Below, in pieces: positions 1 to 5,096 of a DNA stretch of 6,260 nucleotides. Each line of letters opens with the position of its first letter. Position 1 is the stretch's first letter. The position numbers and the translations under genes are program-made. A model generated the notes under the pieces. The model did no database searches. It had not been told where the DNA came from and saw nothing but the letters and a program-made list of their open reading frames with translations. Where the stretch lies: positions 1 to 6,260 of the forward strand of contig JAPKYO010000011.1 of NCBI GenBank assembly GCA_026394265.1. Reading direction: 5' to 3'. This stretch comes from Candidatus Bathyarchaeota archaeon. Its GTDB lineage: Archaea; Thermoproteota; Bathyarchaeia; TCS64.

Positions 1-2
1 GC

Positions 3-1250
3 CTAGGCACCATACGCCAGGACCTCAATGTCTCCATAATGGGCGGAAGGGTCGTCGAGATCAAGGGAGTACAGGACCTCCCCATGATGCCGACCATCAT
101 AGAGTACGAGGCCCTCCGCCAGTGGAACCTCCTCGAGATCAGGGACGAGCTAGTCAAGCGGGGGATCAAGCCATTGGACATCGTCGATAAGCAACTCGAC
201 GCCTCCCCCATCTTCAAGGCGACTAAGTCAAAGATACTCAAGAGCGCCCTCAAGGCGGGCGGAGTCGTCAAAGCTGTGAAGCTTCGCGGCTTCGCCGGCC
301 TCACCGGCAGGGAGCTCTGCCCCAACAGGCGCCTGGGCACGGAGATGAGCGACCACGCCAAGTTCCGCGGTGGCGTCAAGGGCATCTTCCACACGGATGA
401 GCTGCCCGGTTACAGCATCACGCAGGCCGAAGTCGATGCGCTACGCGGCCTAGTGGGTGCCTCCGAGGAGGACGCTGTAGTCATCGTCGCCGACGAGGCA
501 GAGAAGGCGAAACGCGCCCTGACCGCGGTCGTGGAGCGGGCGAAGGACGTCTTCAACGGGATACCCTTGGAGACGCGCGCCGCCAACCCCGACGGGACGA
601 CGCGATTCACTCGCCCACGCCCCGGCGCAGCGAGAATGTACCCCGAGACAGACGTCAAGGCGATAACCATCACCCCCGATTACCTCGCCAGGCTCAAGGA
701 AAACCTCCCAGAGATGCCCGAAGCCAAACTCAAGCGCTTCCAGAAAGACTACGGCCTAAACGAGAAACTCGCCAAACAGATCGTCGACTCCGAGTACATG
801 AGCCTCTTCGAGGAACTGACACGCGACCACAAGGCGCTGACAACCCTCGCCGCCGTCACCTTGACGGAGGAGCTGAAGAAGCTGCAGAGGGACGGCGTCC
901 CCGTTGAGGCGCTCACAGACGAGGCCATCCGTGGCACGTTCAGCCTCGTCGCCTCGGGTGAGGTCGTGAAGGAGTCCGTCCCCGCCGTACTGACGTGGCT
1001 CGCCGGGAACCCCGCGAAGCCGGCGAAGGCAGCCATCACGGCACTAGGTCTCGGCCTACTCTCCGAGGCTCAGCTCGCCTCAATCGTCGAGGCGAAGATC
1101 AAGGCGAACACGGAGCTTGTAGCGAAGATGGGTGAGAAGGCGGCGGGCCCCATCATGGGGATGGTGATGGGTGAGGTCAGGGGCAGGGCGAAGGCAGCAG
1201 ATGTCCAGGCAATGATCTCAGTTAAGCTGAAGGAAGCCACAGCAAAGTAG
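3..1250 (+). CDS. gatE: Glu-tRNA(Gln) amidotransferase subunit E, 5'-truncated
   Basis: GatE is the tRNA-recognising and kinase/transamidase subunit of archaeal GatDE. It converts Glu-tRNA(Gln) to Gln-tRNA(Gln) in the cytoplasm, using ammonia released by GatD. The frame is already open at base 3 and reads GTIRQDLNVSI followed by VEIKGVQDL, a conserved block of the GatB/GatE catalytic domain, so the start lies outside the window and the ATG at 39 is internal. About 415 residues are present, against roughly 620-630 in the full family. Window residues about 115-190 (from KFRGGVKGIFHTDELPGY) match the GAD insertion domain typical of GatE. RPRPGAARMYPETDV (about 204-218) is the return to the conserved core. 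From about 240 to the end is the helical GatB/YqeY-type tail, closing with the conserved GPIMGMVMGEVRGRA segment. It ends with TAG. The subunit assignment is firm; gatD is not visible here. Confidence 0.96.
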   Translation, partial: LGTIRQDLNVSIMGGRVVEIKGVQDLPMMPTIIEYEALRQWNLLEIRDELVKRGIKPLDIVDKQLDASPIFKATKSKILKSALKAGGVVKAVKLRGFAGLTGRELCPNRRLGTEMSDHAKFRGGVKGIFHTDELPGYSITQAEVDALRGLVGASEEDAVVIVADEAEKAKRALTAVVERAKDVFNGIPLETRAANPDGTTRFTRPRPGAARMYPETDVKAITITPDYLARLKENLPEMPEAKLKRFQKDYGLNEKLAKQIVDSEYMSLFEELTRDHKALTTLAAVTLTEELKKLQRDGVPVEALTDEAIRGTFSLVASGEVVKESVPAVLTWLAGNPAKPAKAAITALGLGLLSEAQLASIVEAKIKANTELVAKMGEKAAGPIMGMVMGEVRGRAKAADVQAMISVKLKEATAK

Positions 1251-1313
1251 CCACATCCCCCCTACCTAATATTGGCACATTAGAAATAGTATTATGATGA
1301 CACAATACATATA

Positions 1314-1331
1314 ATCTCAATATTTTGAGAT
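1314..1331. repeat. Perfect 7-bp inverted repeat, 4-base loop
   Basis: ATCTCAA and TTGAGAT flank a TATT spacer. The arms are perfect, but neither the spacer nor the flanking bases extend the pairing. It lies 64 bases after the gatE stop and about 140 bases before the next start. It could be an operator for a dimeric wHTH protein or a weak RNA hairpin near the gatE 3' end. An arm of the motif recurs as TAATCTCA at 1388-1395, which slightly favours a protein-binding site. Confidence 0.45.
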
Positions 1332-1443
1332 ATTACCCCTATTTATGAAACATACGACGCTTAAACGAGCCAAAAAACAACGATTTTTAATCTCACCACG
1401 CATCATTAATAAAAACAAATCAGCCCAACACTTGTTCAATAAG

Positions 1444-1452
1444 AATTATAAG
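1444..1452 (+). promoter_or_regulatory. TATA-like box for the 1473 gene pair
   Basis: AATTATAAG preceded by the purine-rich AATAAG resembles an archaeal TATA box with BRE. The usual TATA-to-start distance puts the transcript start at about 1473-1477. That is at or just inside the first ATG (1473), so the mRNA is either leaderless or begins translation at the second ATG (1488). Confidence 0.45.
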
Positions 1453-1472
1453 CTCCATAATACTCCTCTAAT

Positions 1473-1931
1473 ATGAGTTGTGAGAACATGAGTCGCCCCC
1501 CCTTCCATCTAAAGGTCCGGATAGGGGAAATGGAGGTAGAGTTAGGCGGCGAAAAGGCGGAGGTCCTCTCGGCACTCGACGAGCTTCCAAGCATAGTCGA
1601 GAAGGTCTCGGCCTCCTTCCAGGGCGAAGCCATGGCACATAGGCAGCGCCAGAAGAAGCAACAAGAGCGCCCCGAGTCCGAGGCACTCCCCCAGATACCC
1701 CGGACCACGCAGTGCAGCGAGGCCGTGACCTCACTCCTCACGAACAACTGGGGGAAGACGCCACGCACCATAGCCGAGCTAAGGGAGGCGATGGAGGCAA
1801 ACGCGGTATTCTTCCCGAAGACCACACTCTCTGGCGTCCTCGTCTGGCTCGTCAAGAAGGGGACGGTGCGCCGCTACAAGGACAAGAAGAGGGGATACCT
1901 ATACACGTTGAACCAACCGGAGTCCGAGTAA
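1473..1931 (+). CDS. Winged-helix protein with N-terminal beta-beta-alpha module
   Basis: A protein of 152 residues, family not recognised by name. Residues about 10-48 form two short predicted strands and a helix (LKVRIGEMEVELGGEKAEVL). Residues about 52-78 are a charged, Gln/Arg/Glu-rich linker. Residues about 80-148 look like a winged helix: a first helix at SEAVTSLLT, a helix-turn-helix around TIAELREAM and KTTLSGVLVWLVKKG, and a basic wing (VRRYKDKKRGYLYTL). A cytoplasmic DNA-binding role is inferred. The next gene starts one base after its TAA and encodes the same two-part architecture, so the pair is very likely one operon born of duplication. The start is uncertain: ATG 1473 would be near leaderless, while ATG 1488 removes five residues and has a GTGAG just upstream. 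No membrane segment is seen. Confidence 0.8.
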   Translation: MSCENMSRPPFHLKVRIGEMEVELGGEKAEVLSALDELPSIVEKVSASFQGEAMAHRQRQKKQQERPESEALPQIPRTTQCSEAVTSLLTNNWGKTPRTIAELREAMEANAVFFPKTTLSGVLVWLVKKGTVRRYKDKKRGYLYTLNQPESE

Positions 1932-1932
1932 T

Positions 1933-2415
1933 ATGCCGAGGATAACGTTGACCGTTAAGACCCAGTTCGGTGACATACAGGTCTCAGGGGAGAACCCGGA
2001 GGAGCTGTTAAGCGGACTAGAGTGGCTGACACAAGATTACGTGGCGCAGCTAAACGAGAAGGTGTCCGGCGTCGTCTCCAAGCAGGCTCTCGACCACCTC
2101 AAGGACATCGTCGAGATGAGGCACGATGGGCCGATCCTCGTCTGCAAGGAGCAGATAAGTCACTACGAGGCCATCGGGTTGCTCCTCTACGCCATGAAGG
2201 GGTATCAGGCGACCGGGAAGGAGCTGAAGAACTGCCTGAACGAGAGCGGGCGCAAGGTGGTGGTGCCCGCGAGGCTTCACGAGATGGTGAAGAAGGGTAC
2301 GCTATTCCGCCCCGATGGGAGGGGTAGCATCTACAAGTTGACGGCCAAGGGCGTCAACTGGGTAGAGAAGGAGGTTCTGCCACCGATTCGGGAGAAGCAG
2401 ACTGCGCTGGCCTAG
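1933..2415 (+). CDS. Winged-helix protein, paralog of the preceding gene
   Basis: A protein of 160 residues. Residues 3-40 repeat the beta-beta-alpha module of the gene before it: GDIQVSGENPEELLSGLEWL aligns with GEMEVELGGEKAEVLSALDEL-type sequence. A middle helical linker (about 45-70) replaces the charged linker of the partner. Residues about 76-145 look like a winged helix with HYEAIGLLLYAM as first helix, GKELKNCL and ARLHEMVKKGTL as the helix-turn-helix, and GRGSIYKLT as wing. The ATG lies one base after the previous TAA, with GGAG at 1919-1922 as a plausible ribosome binding site inside the upstream gene, so translation is probably coupled. The last 62 bases overlap the convergent minus-strand gene. 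Hetero-dimer formation with the upstream product is a reasonable guess, not shown. Function unknown. Confidence 0.8.
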   Translation: MPRITLTVKTQFGDIQVSGENPEELLSGLEWLTQDYVAQLNEKVSGVVSKQALDHLKDIVEMRHDGPILVCKEQISHYEAIGLLLYAMKGYQATGKELKNCLNESGRKVVVPARLHEMVKKGTLFRPDGRGSIYKLTAKGVNWVEKEVLPPIREKQTALA

Positions 2416-2728
2416 GGTGCGCTCTCTCGTAGTCCTCATACATGTCTGAGACGGTGACGAGTAGGCTGAGCACTATCTGTTTTGCGTCGCAGGCGTAACT
2501 GCCGTCCTTGAAGGGGCTGCGTTGTATCAGGTTCTTCTCCAGCAACTTCGCGACCGCCCTCTCCGTCGCCTTCGGGGTTAGGCTTAGCTCGGTGGAGAGT
2601 TCCTTGACCGACATCGTCCTGGCTGTGCCTAGGAGGTGGAAGAGTATCTGGAACTGGCTCGGGGCCTTGCGGAGCTTGAGTAGCGTGTCTGTTCTGTCTC
2701 TGAGGTCTGCGAGCTGTTTCTCGGACAT
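2354..2728 (-). CDS. Winged-helix protein with Pro/Ser-rich tail
   Basis: A protein of 124 residues from the ATG whose first base is 2728. A GTG 15 bases further upstream would add five residues, but a TATA-like box at 2757-2764 places the transcript start near 2733-2735, only a few bases before this ATG. Residues about 22-80 resemble a MarR-like winged helix: SQFQILFHLLG, then SVKELSTELSLTPKATERAVAKLLEKNLI, then a wing at RSPFKDGSYA. Residues 83-102 form a hydrophobic then acidic helix (IVLSLLVTVSDMYEDYE). The final 20 residues are Pro/Ser/Ala/Glu-rich and probably disordered, and this tail corresponds almost exactly to the antisense overlap with the convergent gene. The helix-1 pattern (P-x-x-F-x-IL-x-HL) matches those of the proteins at 2808-3065 and 3325-3582, so it is likely a distant paralog. 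Regulatory target unknown. Confidence 0.78.
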   Translation of the reverse strand: MSEKQLADLRDRTDTLLKLRKAPSQFQILFHLLGTARTMSVKELSTELSLTPKATERAVAKLLEKNLIQRSPFKDGSYACDAKQIVLSLLVTVSDMYEDYERAHPRPAQSASPESVAEPPSLPS

Positions 2729-2756
2729 TACTAACGGGGGCACTTTCTCCCATGTC

Positions 2757-2764
2757 CTTTTAAA
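2757..2764 (-). promoter_or_regulatory. TATA-like box of the 2728 wHTH gene
   Basis: On the minus strand TTTAAAAG lies about 30 bases before the ATG at 2728. It sits in a 79-base gap, the only one within the minus-strand wHTH group, so this gene can be transcribed separately from the four upstream ones. Expected transcript start is about 2733-2735, giving a leader of only about five bases. Confidence 0.5.
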
Positions 2765-2807
2765 CGATACTTACCCGCCGCGGGGGGAGAGGTGGCCGAA
2801 AGTGGGG

Positions 2808-3065
2808 CTATTTTCTGCCCATATCCCGATAGAGCTTCATTACCAAATCGTAGGGTGTCACGACTGCGACGTAGCCCTCAGGCCTAGCCTCGACAAGCCC
2901 CTGCTTCTTAAGCTCCGCTAGGCGCGCCCTGACCGTTGAGCCATTCTCGCCCAGCGCCTCAGCGATCTCCTGCGGCTTTAGCACGCTACCCCTGAATGCG
3001 AGGTGGCAGAGGATCTTGTAGGCGGAGGTCTCGGGTTCTATCTGGTCAAGCTTGTCGGCGCTCAT
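2808..3065 (-). CDS. Minimal winged-helix protein (fourth in array)
   Basis: An 85-residue protein made almost entirely of one winged helix. The first helix is TSAYKILCHLAFRG (13-26), the second KPQEIAEAL (30-38), and the recognition helix GSTVRARLAELKKQGLV (42-58). The wing is EARPEGYVAVV, followed by a hydrophobic C-terminal helix (YDLVMKLYRDM, 72-82) that could mediate dimerisation. It is a clear paralog of the protein at 3325-3582: the pattern P-[DE]-T-[AS]-x-[FY]-K-[VI]-L-x-[YH]-LAF-[KR]-G is shared at the same distance from the N-terminus. Its ATG overlaps the TGA of the preceding gene as ATGA, a classic sign of translational coupling. It ends with TAG. A DNA-binding role is inferred from fold alone. 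Confidence 0.85.
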   Translation of the reverse strand: MSADKLDQIEPETSAYKILCHLAFRGSVLKPQEIAEALGENGSTVRARLAELKKQGLVEARPEGYVAVVTPYDLVMKLYRDMGRK

Positions 3066-3328
3066 TTACTGAAGTACTCCTTGAGCAGCGTGACTAGGAT
3101 AGGGCCGAGCTTGTACCTGTAGACGCCGCGGCTGATGGGGTCGACTAGTCCCTTGTTCTTGAGGTTGAAGAGGGCGATGTTGACGGCGTTGACGGTGAGC
3201 TTGAGCTTCCCCGCGATCTCCTGGCTGGACATGGCCTCGCCGCTCTCGACGAGGCAGAGAAGCACCTGCTGCTGGCTCTCCGCCCGTCTCAGTCCCTCAA
3301 GCTCTTCCGCACCAGGCATCCGCGTCAC
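3062..3328 (-). CDS. Minimal winged-helix protein (third in array)
   Basis: An 88-residue protein with one winged helix: SQQQVLLCLVESG (18-30), SSQEIAGKLKLT (34-45), VNAVNIALFNLKNKGLV (46-62), a wing at SRGVYRYK, and a strongly hydrophobic C-terminal helix (GPILVTLLKEYF). The GTG start at 3328 overlaps the TGA of the gene before it as GTGA. An ATG three codons later (3319) is an alternative, and the GTGA itself could then act as its ribosome binding site. It ends in TGA, overlapping the next start as ATGA. The sequence is more divergent than the two neighbours but keeps the same helix spacing. No metal-binding Cys cluster and no transmembrane segment of usual length are seen. Specific function unknown. 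Confidence 0.82.
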   Translation of the reverse strand: MTRMPGAEELEGLRRAESQQQVLLCLVESGEAMSSQEIAGKLKLTVNAVNIALFNLKNKGLVDPISRGVYRYKLGPILVTLLKEYFSK

Positions 3329-3582
3329 TTCTTAGCAAATATGAATGAGACGAAGTCGGTGAAGGGAATAGCCGACCTGTATGTGCCGTCCTCCTGCTGC
3401 TTCGCGTAGCCCTTGTCGAGGAGGCTGCGGAGCGCGGGGCGGACGGTGCCGGGGGCGATGCCCGTCTCCTCACTGATGGCATTCGGGAGGCTCGCGCCCT
3501 TGAACGCAAGGTATGTGAGGACCTTGAACTGCGCCGTATCTGGCTTAAGCTCCTGGGTCGCCTTCTCGATGAGTTCCGTCAA
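3325..3582 (-). CDS. Minimal winged-helix protein (second in array), TTG start
   Basis: An 85-residue protein: a short N-terminal helix, then DTAQFKVLTYLAFKGA (15-30), NAISEETGIA (34-43), GTVRPALRSLLDKGYA (45-60), a wing at QEDGTYRS, and a C-terminal hydrophobic helix (FTDFVSFIF). It is the closest paralog of the protein at 2808-3065. The proposed start is a TTG whose first base directly follows the TAG of the upstream gene, in the same reading frame. I see no ATG or GTG that preserves the conserved first helix and no strong ribosome binding site. Either translation restarts at TTG after termination, or some ribosomes read through the TAG to give a two-wHTH fusion. Likely a DNA-binding protein; target unknown. 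Confidence 0.8.
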   Translation of the reverse strand: MTELIEKATQELKPDTAQFKVLTYLAFKGASLPNAISEETGIAPGTVRPALRSLLDKGYAKQQEDGTYRSAIPFTDFVSFIFAKK

Positions 3583-3828
3583 CTACTTCGCCTTCTTTTC
3601 CAGTGCCTCGATCCTGTCCGTCAGGTGGATGACTATCCCCGCGTAGTTCGGCTCGTAGTTGCCGCGGCCGCTCCTCTGCAGGAGCCCGTCCTTGGCTAGC
3701 TTGGCGAAGGCGTCCTTCACCGAGTTGTACTTCGCGCCGAGCTTGGCCGCCATCTCCTCGGGGCCGAGGGTCGGGTCTTGGAGGAAGCTGCGGAAAACCT
3801 TGTCCTTTAGGCTCAATTCCTCGGACAT
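3583..3828 (-). CDS. Minimal winged-helix protein (first in array)
   Basis: An 81-residue protein and the promoter-proximal gene of the minus-strand array. The winged helix runs through LKDKVFRSFLQDP (7-19), GPEEMAAKLGA (22-32), NSVKDAFAKLAKDGLL (35-50) and a wing with a Gly-rich turn (QRSGRGNYEP). The C-terminal helix IVIHLTDRIEALEKKA has a heptad-like pattern and could be a short coiled coil for dimerisation. A TATA-like box at 3852-3859 lies at -31 to -24 if transcription starts on the A of the ATG, so the mRNA is probably leaderless. The stop is TAG, and the next gene continues in the same frame with TTG. Divergent from nurA across about 200 bases; autoregulation from that region is plausible but inferred. 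Confidence 0.83.
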   Translation of the reverse strand: MSEELSLKDKVFRSFLQDPTLGPEEMAAKLGAKYNSVKDAFAKLAKDGLLQRSGRGNYEPNYAGIVIHLTDRIEALEKKAK

Positions 3829-3851
3829 TTGATTAGAATTGGACCGTACTT

Positions 3852-3859
3852 CTTATTAA
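3852..3859 (-). promoter_or_regulatory. TATA-like box of the wHTH array, leaderless
   Basis: On the minus strand TTAATAAG is preceded by an A-rich BRE-like stretch (CAAAAACAAAG). It spans -31 to -24 relative to the A of the ATG at 3828, the canonical archaeal distance, which predicts a leaderless transcript for the four-gene array. Confidence 0.6.
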
Positions 3860-3887
3860 CTTTGTTTTTGACCCACCGGAGTCAGAT

Positions 3888-3913
3888 CGCTCGTGAAGTA
3901 GATTATTCGAGCG
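3888..3913. promoter_or_regulatory. Dyad CGCTCG-N14-CGAGCG in the divergent promoter region
   Basis: Perfect 6-base inverted arms are spaced 20 bases centre to centre, about two helical turns, as expected for a dimeric winged-helix binding site. It lies between the array's TATA-like box (3852-3859) and the nurA-side boxes (from 3928). The GC-rich arms stand out in otherwise AT-rich DNA. An operator for one of the array proteins is inferred, not shown. Confidence 0.4.
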
Positions 3914-3927
3914 TTATACTTTCTCTA

Positions 3928-3937
3928 TTTATATATA
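3928..3937 (+). promoter_or_regulatory. TATA-like box, distal candidate for nurA-herA
   Basis: TTTATATATA would start transcription near 3959 on the plus strand. That leaves about 40 bases before the ATG at 3999, which has AGGA at 3991-3994. The sequence is nearly symmetrical and could also serve the minus strand. Confidence 0.4.
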
Positions 3938-3979
3938 GAATGGCGTTTAGACCAAATTACGCTCCATGTCTTCGATCAC

Positions 3980-3987
3980 TTTATATG
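3980..3987 (+). promoter_or_regulatory. TATA-like box, proximal candidate for nurA-herA
   Basis: TTTATATG predicts a transcript start near 4010. This lies downstream of the ATG at 3999, so use of this box would force translation from the ATG at 4029, which has a GGGGG run at 4022-4026. Confidence 0.45.
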
Positions 3988-4028
3988 TCTAGGAAAAAAT
4001 GTGTTGTGCAGGGACTGTTCTGGGGGCT

Positions 4029-5096
4029 ATGTGTCGAGTGCTGAGTCTTGAGGAGCGCGCGGGTATCGTCGAGGGGGTGCGGAGGCCGGGGGAGAGTCTC
4101 AGCCTCTCAATCAGGGACCTCCTACTGAACGAGATTTCGAGTGATGTCGCGTCGGAGCAGCCCGCCGTGATGGCCCTGGCGGCACGGATCAGGGAGGAGA
4201 TGAGCCTCTTCCCCATGACGAAGCACGAGGCCTTCAAGAGAGTCGCCGGCGTCGACGCGGGAAGCCAGATACTACCCCTCGCGTCGAAGAGATACGGGGT
4301 CGTCAGCGCACTCGCCTACGGCCTCCCCGGGGGCGCTAAATTTTGGATGCGTCCGGAGTCGATGTCGCTCCCGTACGGGGTCGCGGGGAACAGGTTCGAG
4401 GGGATGGTGAACGCGAGGAGGGAGGCGAAGCTCTACGAGACCGCCGCCGTCTACCTCGGCGCCCACCCGGAGACGGAGCTCATGCTTGTGGATGGTCCTC
4501 TCGCCTTCAGCGATTGGTGGAGGATGGCGGGGTGCCAGAAGGATCAGAAGAGGCTCCTCGACGCGGTCAACGGGCTACTCCGCCTCAGCAGGGAGGCGGG
4601 TGTCATCCTCGCGGGTGTGGTGAAGAGGCCGAGCGCGAGGTACCTCCTCTACCACCTCGGCTTGCAAGGGGAGACGCAGCTGCCCGACAGCTTCCTGCTG
4701 CTGCACGCTTTGAAGCCGGGGGAGCGGACTGACATCTTCTCCCCGAAGGCGGCGCTGGCGCAGGCGAGTCGATCCGCCAACTTCATGGGTTCACTCGACG
4801 TCCCCGTCTACAGCTTCTACGGGAGGATGACGCGTGAGTGGAGCCTCCCTCCGATCAGGGTGGACCTCCCCGCCCACAGCCTCGGGGCGCTCGACGACGT
4901 CGCCGACTACTGCTACGGCACGGCGCTCAACAACGGTATACCGCTCCCCATAGTGAAGGCTGATGAGGAGGTCAAGATAAGCCGCCGATTCATGGCGGAG
5001 ATCTACGGCGAGATACTAAGCAGGGTTAGCAGGCGCACGGGTGAGGTCCGGGGGCTCGCGCCGTACTGGGGTGAGGGCAAATGGATGGGGGCCTGA
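4029..5096 (+). CDS. nurA: NurA 5'-3' nuclease
   Basis: NurA is the nuclease partner of the HerA hexamer. The dimer docks on HerA and degrades DNA ends, in archaea together with Mre11-Rad50. From the ATG at 4029 the protein has 355 residues; an ATG at 3999 would add ten, but the nearest TATA-like box argues against it. Family motifs in order (4029 numbering): GVDAGSQ with the catalytic Asp at 76; RREAKLYE with candidate acidic residues at 132 and 137; LMLVDGPL with Asp at 155; GVVKRPSAR with Lys at 199; PIRVDLP at about 275-281; and the C-terminal GIPLPIVKADEEVKIS at about 303-318. The last motif commonly carries a His, and here Asp occupies the likely position; I am not certain of that alignment. 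The gene overlaps herA by 16 bases, so the two are co-translated. Assignment is confident from the motifs and the neighbour. Confidence 0.9.
   Translation: MCRVLSLEERAGIVEGVRRPGESLSLSIRDLLLNEISSDVASEQPAVMALAARIREEMSLFPMTKHEAFKRVAGVDAGSQILPLASKRYGVVSALAYGLPGGAKFWMRPESMSLPYGVAGNRFEGMVNARREAKLYETAAVYLGAHPETELMLVDGPLAFSDWWRMAGCQKDQKRLLDAVNGLLRLSREAGVILAGVVKRPSARYLLYHLGLQGETQLPDSFLLLHALKPGERTDIFSPKAALAQASRSANFMGSLDVPVYSFYGRMTREWSLPPIRVDLPAHSLGALDDVADYCYGTALNNGIPLPIVKADEEVKISRRFMAEIYGEILSRVSRRTGEVRGLAPYWGEGKWMGA
5070..5075 (+). promoter_or_regulatory. Ribosome binding site of herA inside nurA
   Basis: GGTGAG lies five bases before the ATG at 5081 and matches the archaeal anti-Shine-Dalgarno pairing GGTGA. 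It supports that ATG as the herA start, within the last codons of nurA. Confidence 0.6.

Larger units (their letters stand above)
1251..1472. other. AT-rich intergenic region after gatE
   Basis: This gap of 222 bases is far richer in A and T than the flanking genes. It holds a perfect 7-base inverted repeat (1314-1331), an 8-base direct repeat TAATCTCA at 1312-1319 and 1388-1395, and short T runs at 1323-1326 and 1384-1388. Archaeal transcription often ends at T-rich tracts, so gatE could terminate here. TATA-like sequences near its right end probably drive the gene at 1473. A 43-codon reading frame (1345-1476) is present but its codon use does not match the neighbours. I see no tRNA, no CRISPR repeat and no recognisable origin element. 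Confidence 0.6.

Noticed and set aside
1251..1472. Replication origin in the AT-rich gap
   Set aside because: AT-richness, one short hairpin and one repeat are not enough; no origin-recognition-box-like repeats and no cdc6/orc1 gene are visible.
1361..2767. Shared 8-mer TTAAACGA at 1361-1368 and 2760-2767
   Set aside because: An isolated 8-base match in two low-complexity intergenic stretches is expected by chance, and the positions relative to genes differ.
2771..2790. GC-rich CCCG/CGGG hairpin as a terminator for the array
   Set aside because: The stem is only about four pairs with no following T tract on the minus strand, so it does not support a terminator call.
2508..2921. 137-codon plus-strand ORF
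   Set aside because: It is antisense to two wHTH genes with clear helix-turn-helix patterns and crosses the promoter between them; its translation is low-complexity Ser/Leu with no recognisable domain.
3829..4044. 71-codon plus-strand ORF with several Cys residues
   Set aside because: It starts at a TTG inside the divergent promoter region, runs through the TATA-like boxes and into nurA in another frame, and shows no domain.
4343..4732. 129-codon plus-strand ORF rich in Arg, Gly and Glu
   Set aside because: It lies wholly within nurA in another frame; the Arg/Gly/Glu-rich composition is typical of a frame shadow in GC-rich DNA.
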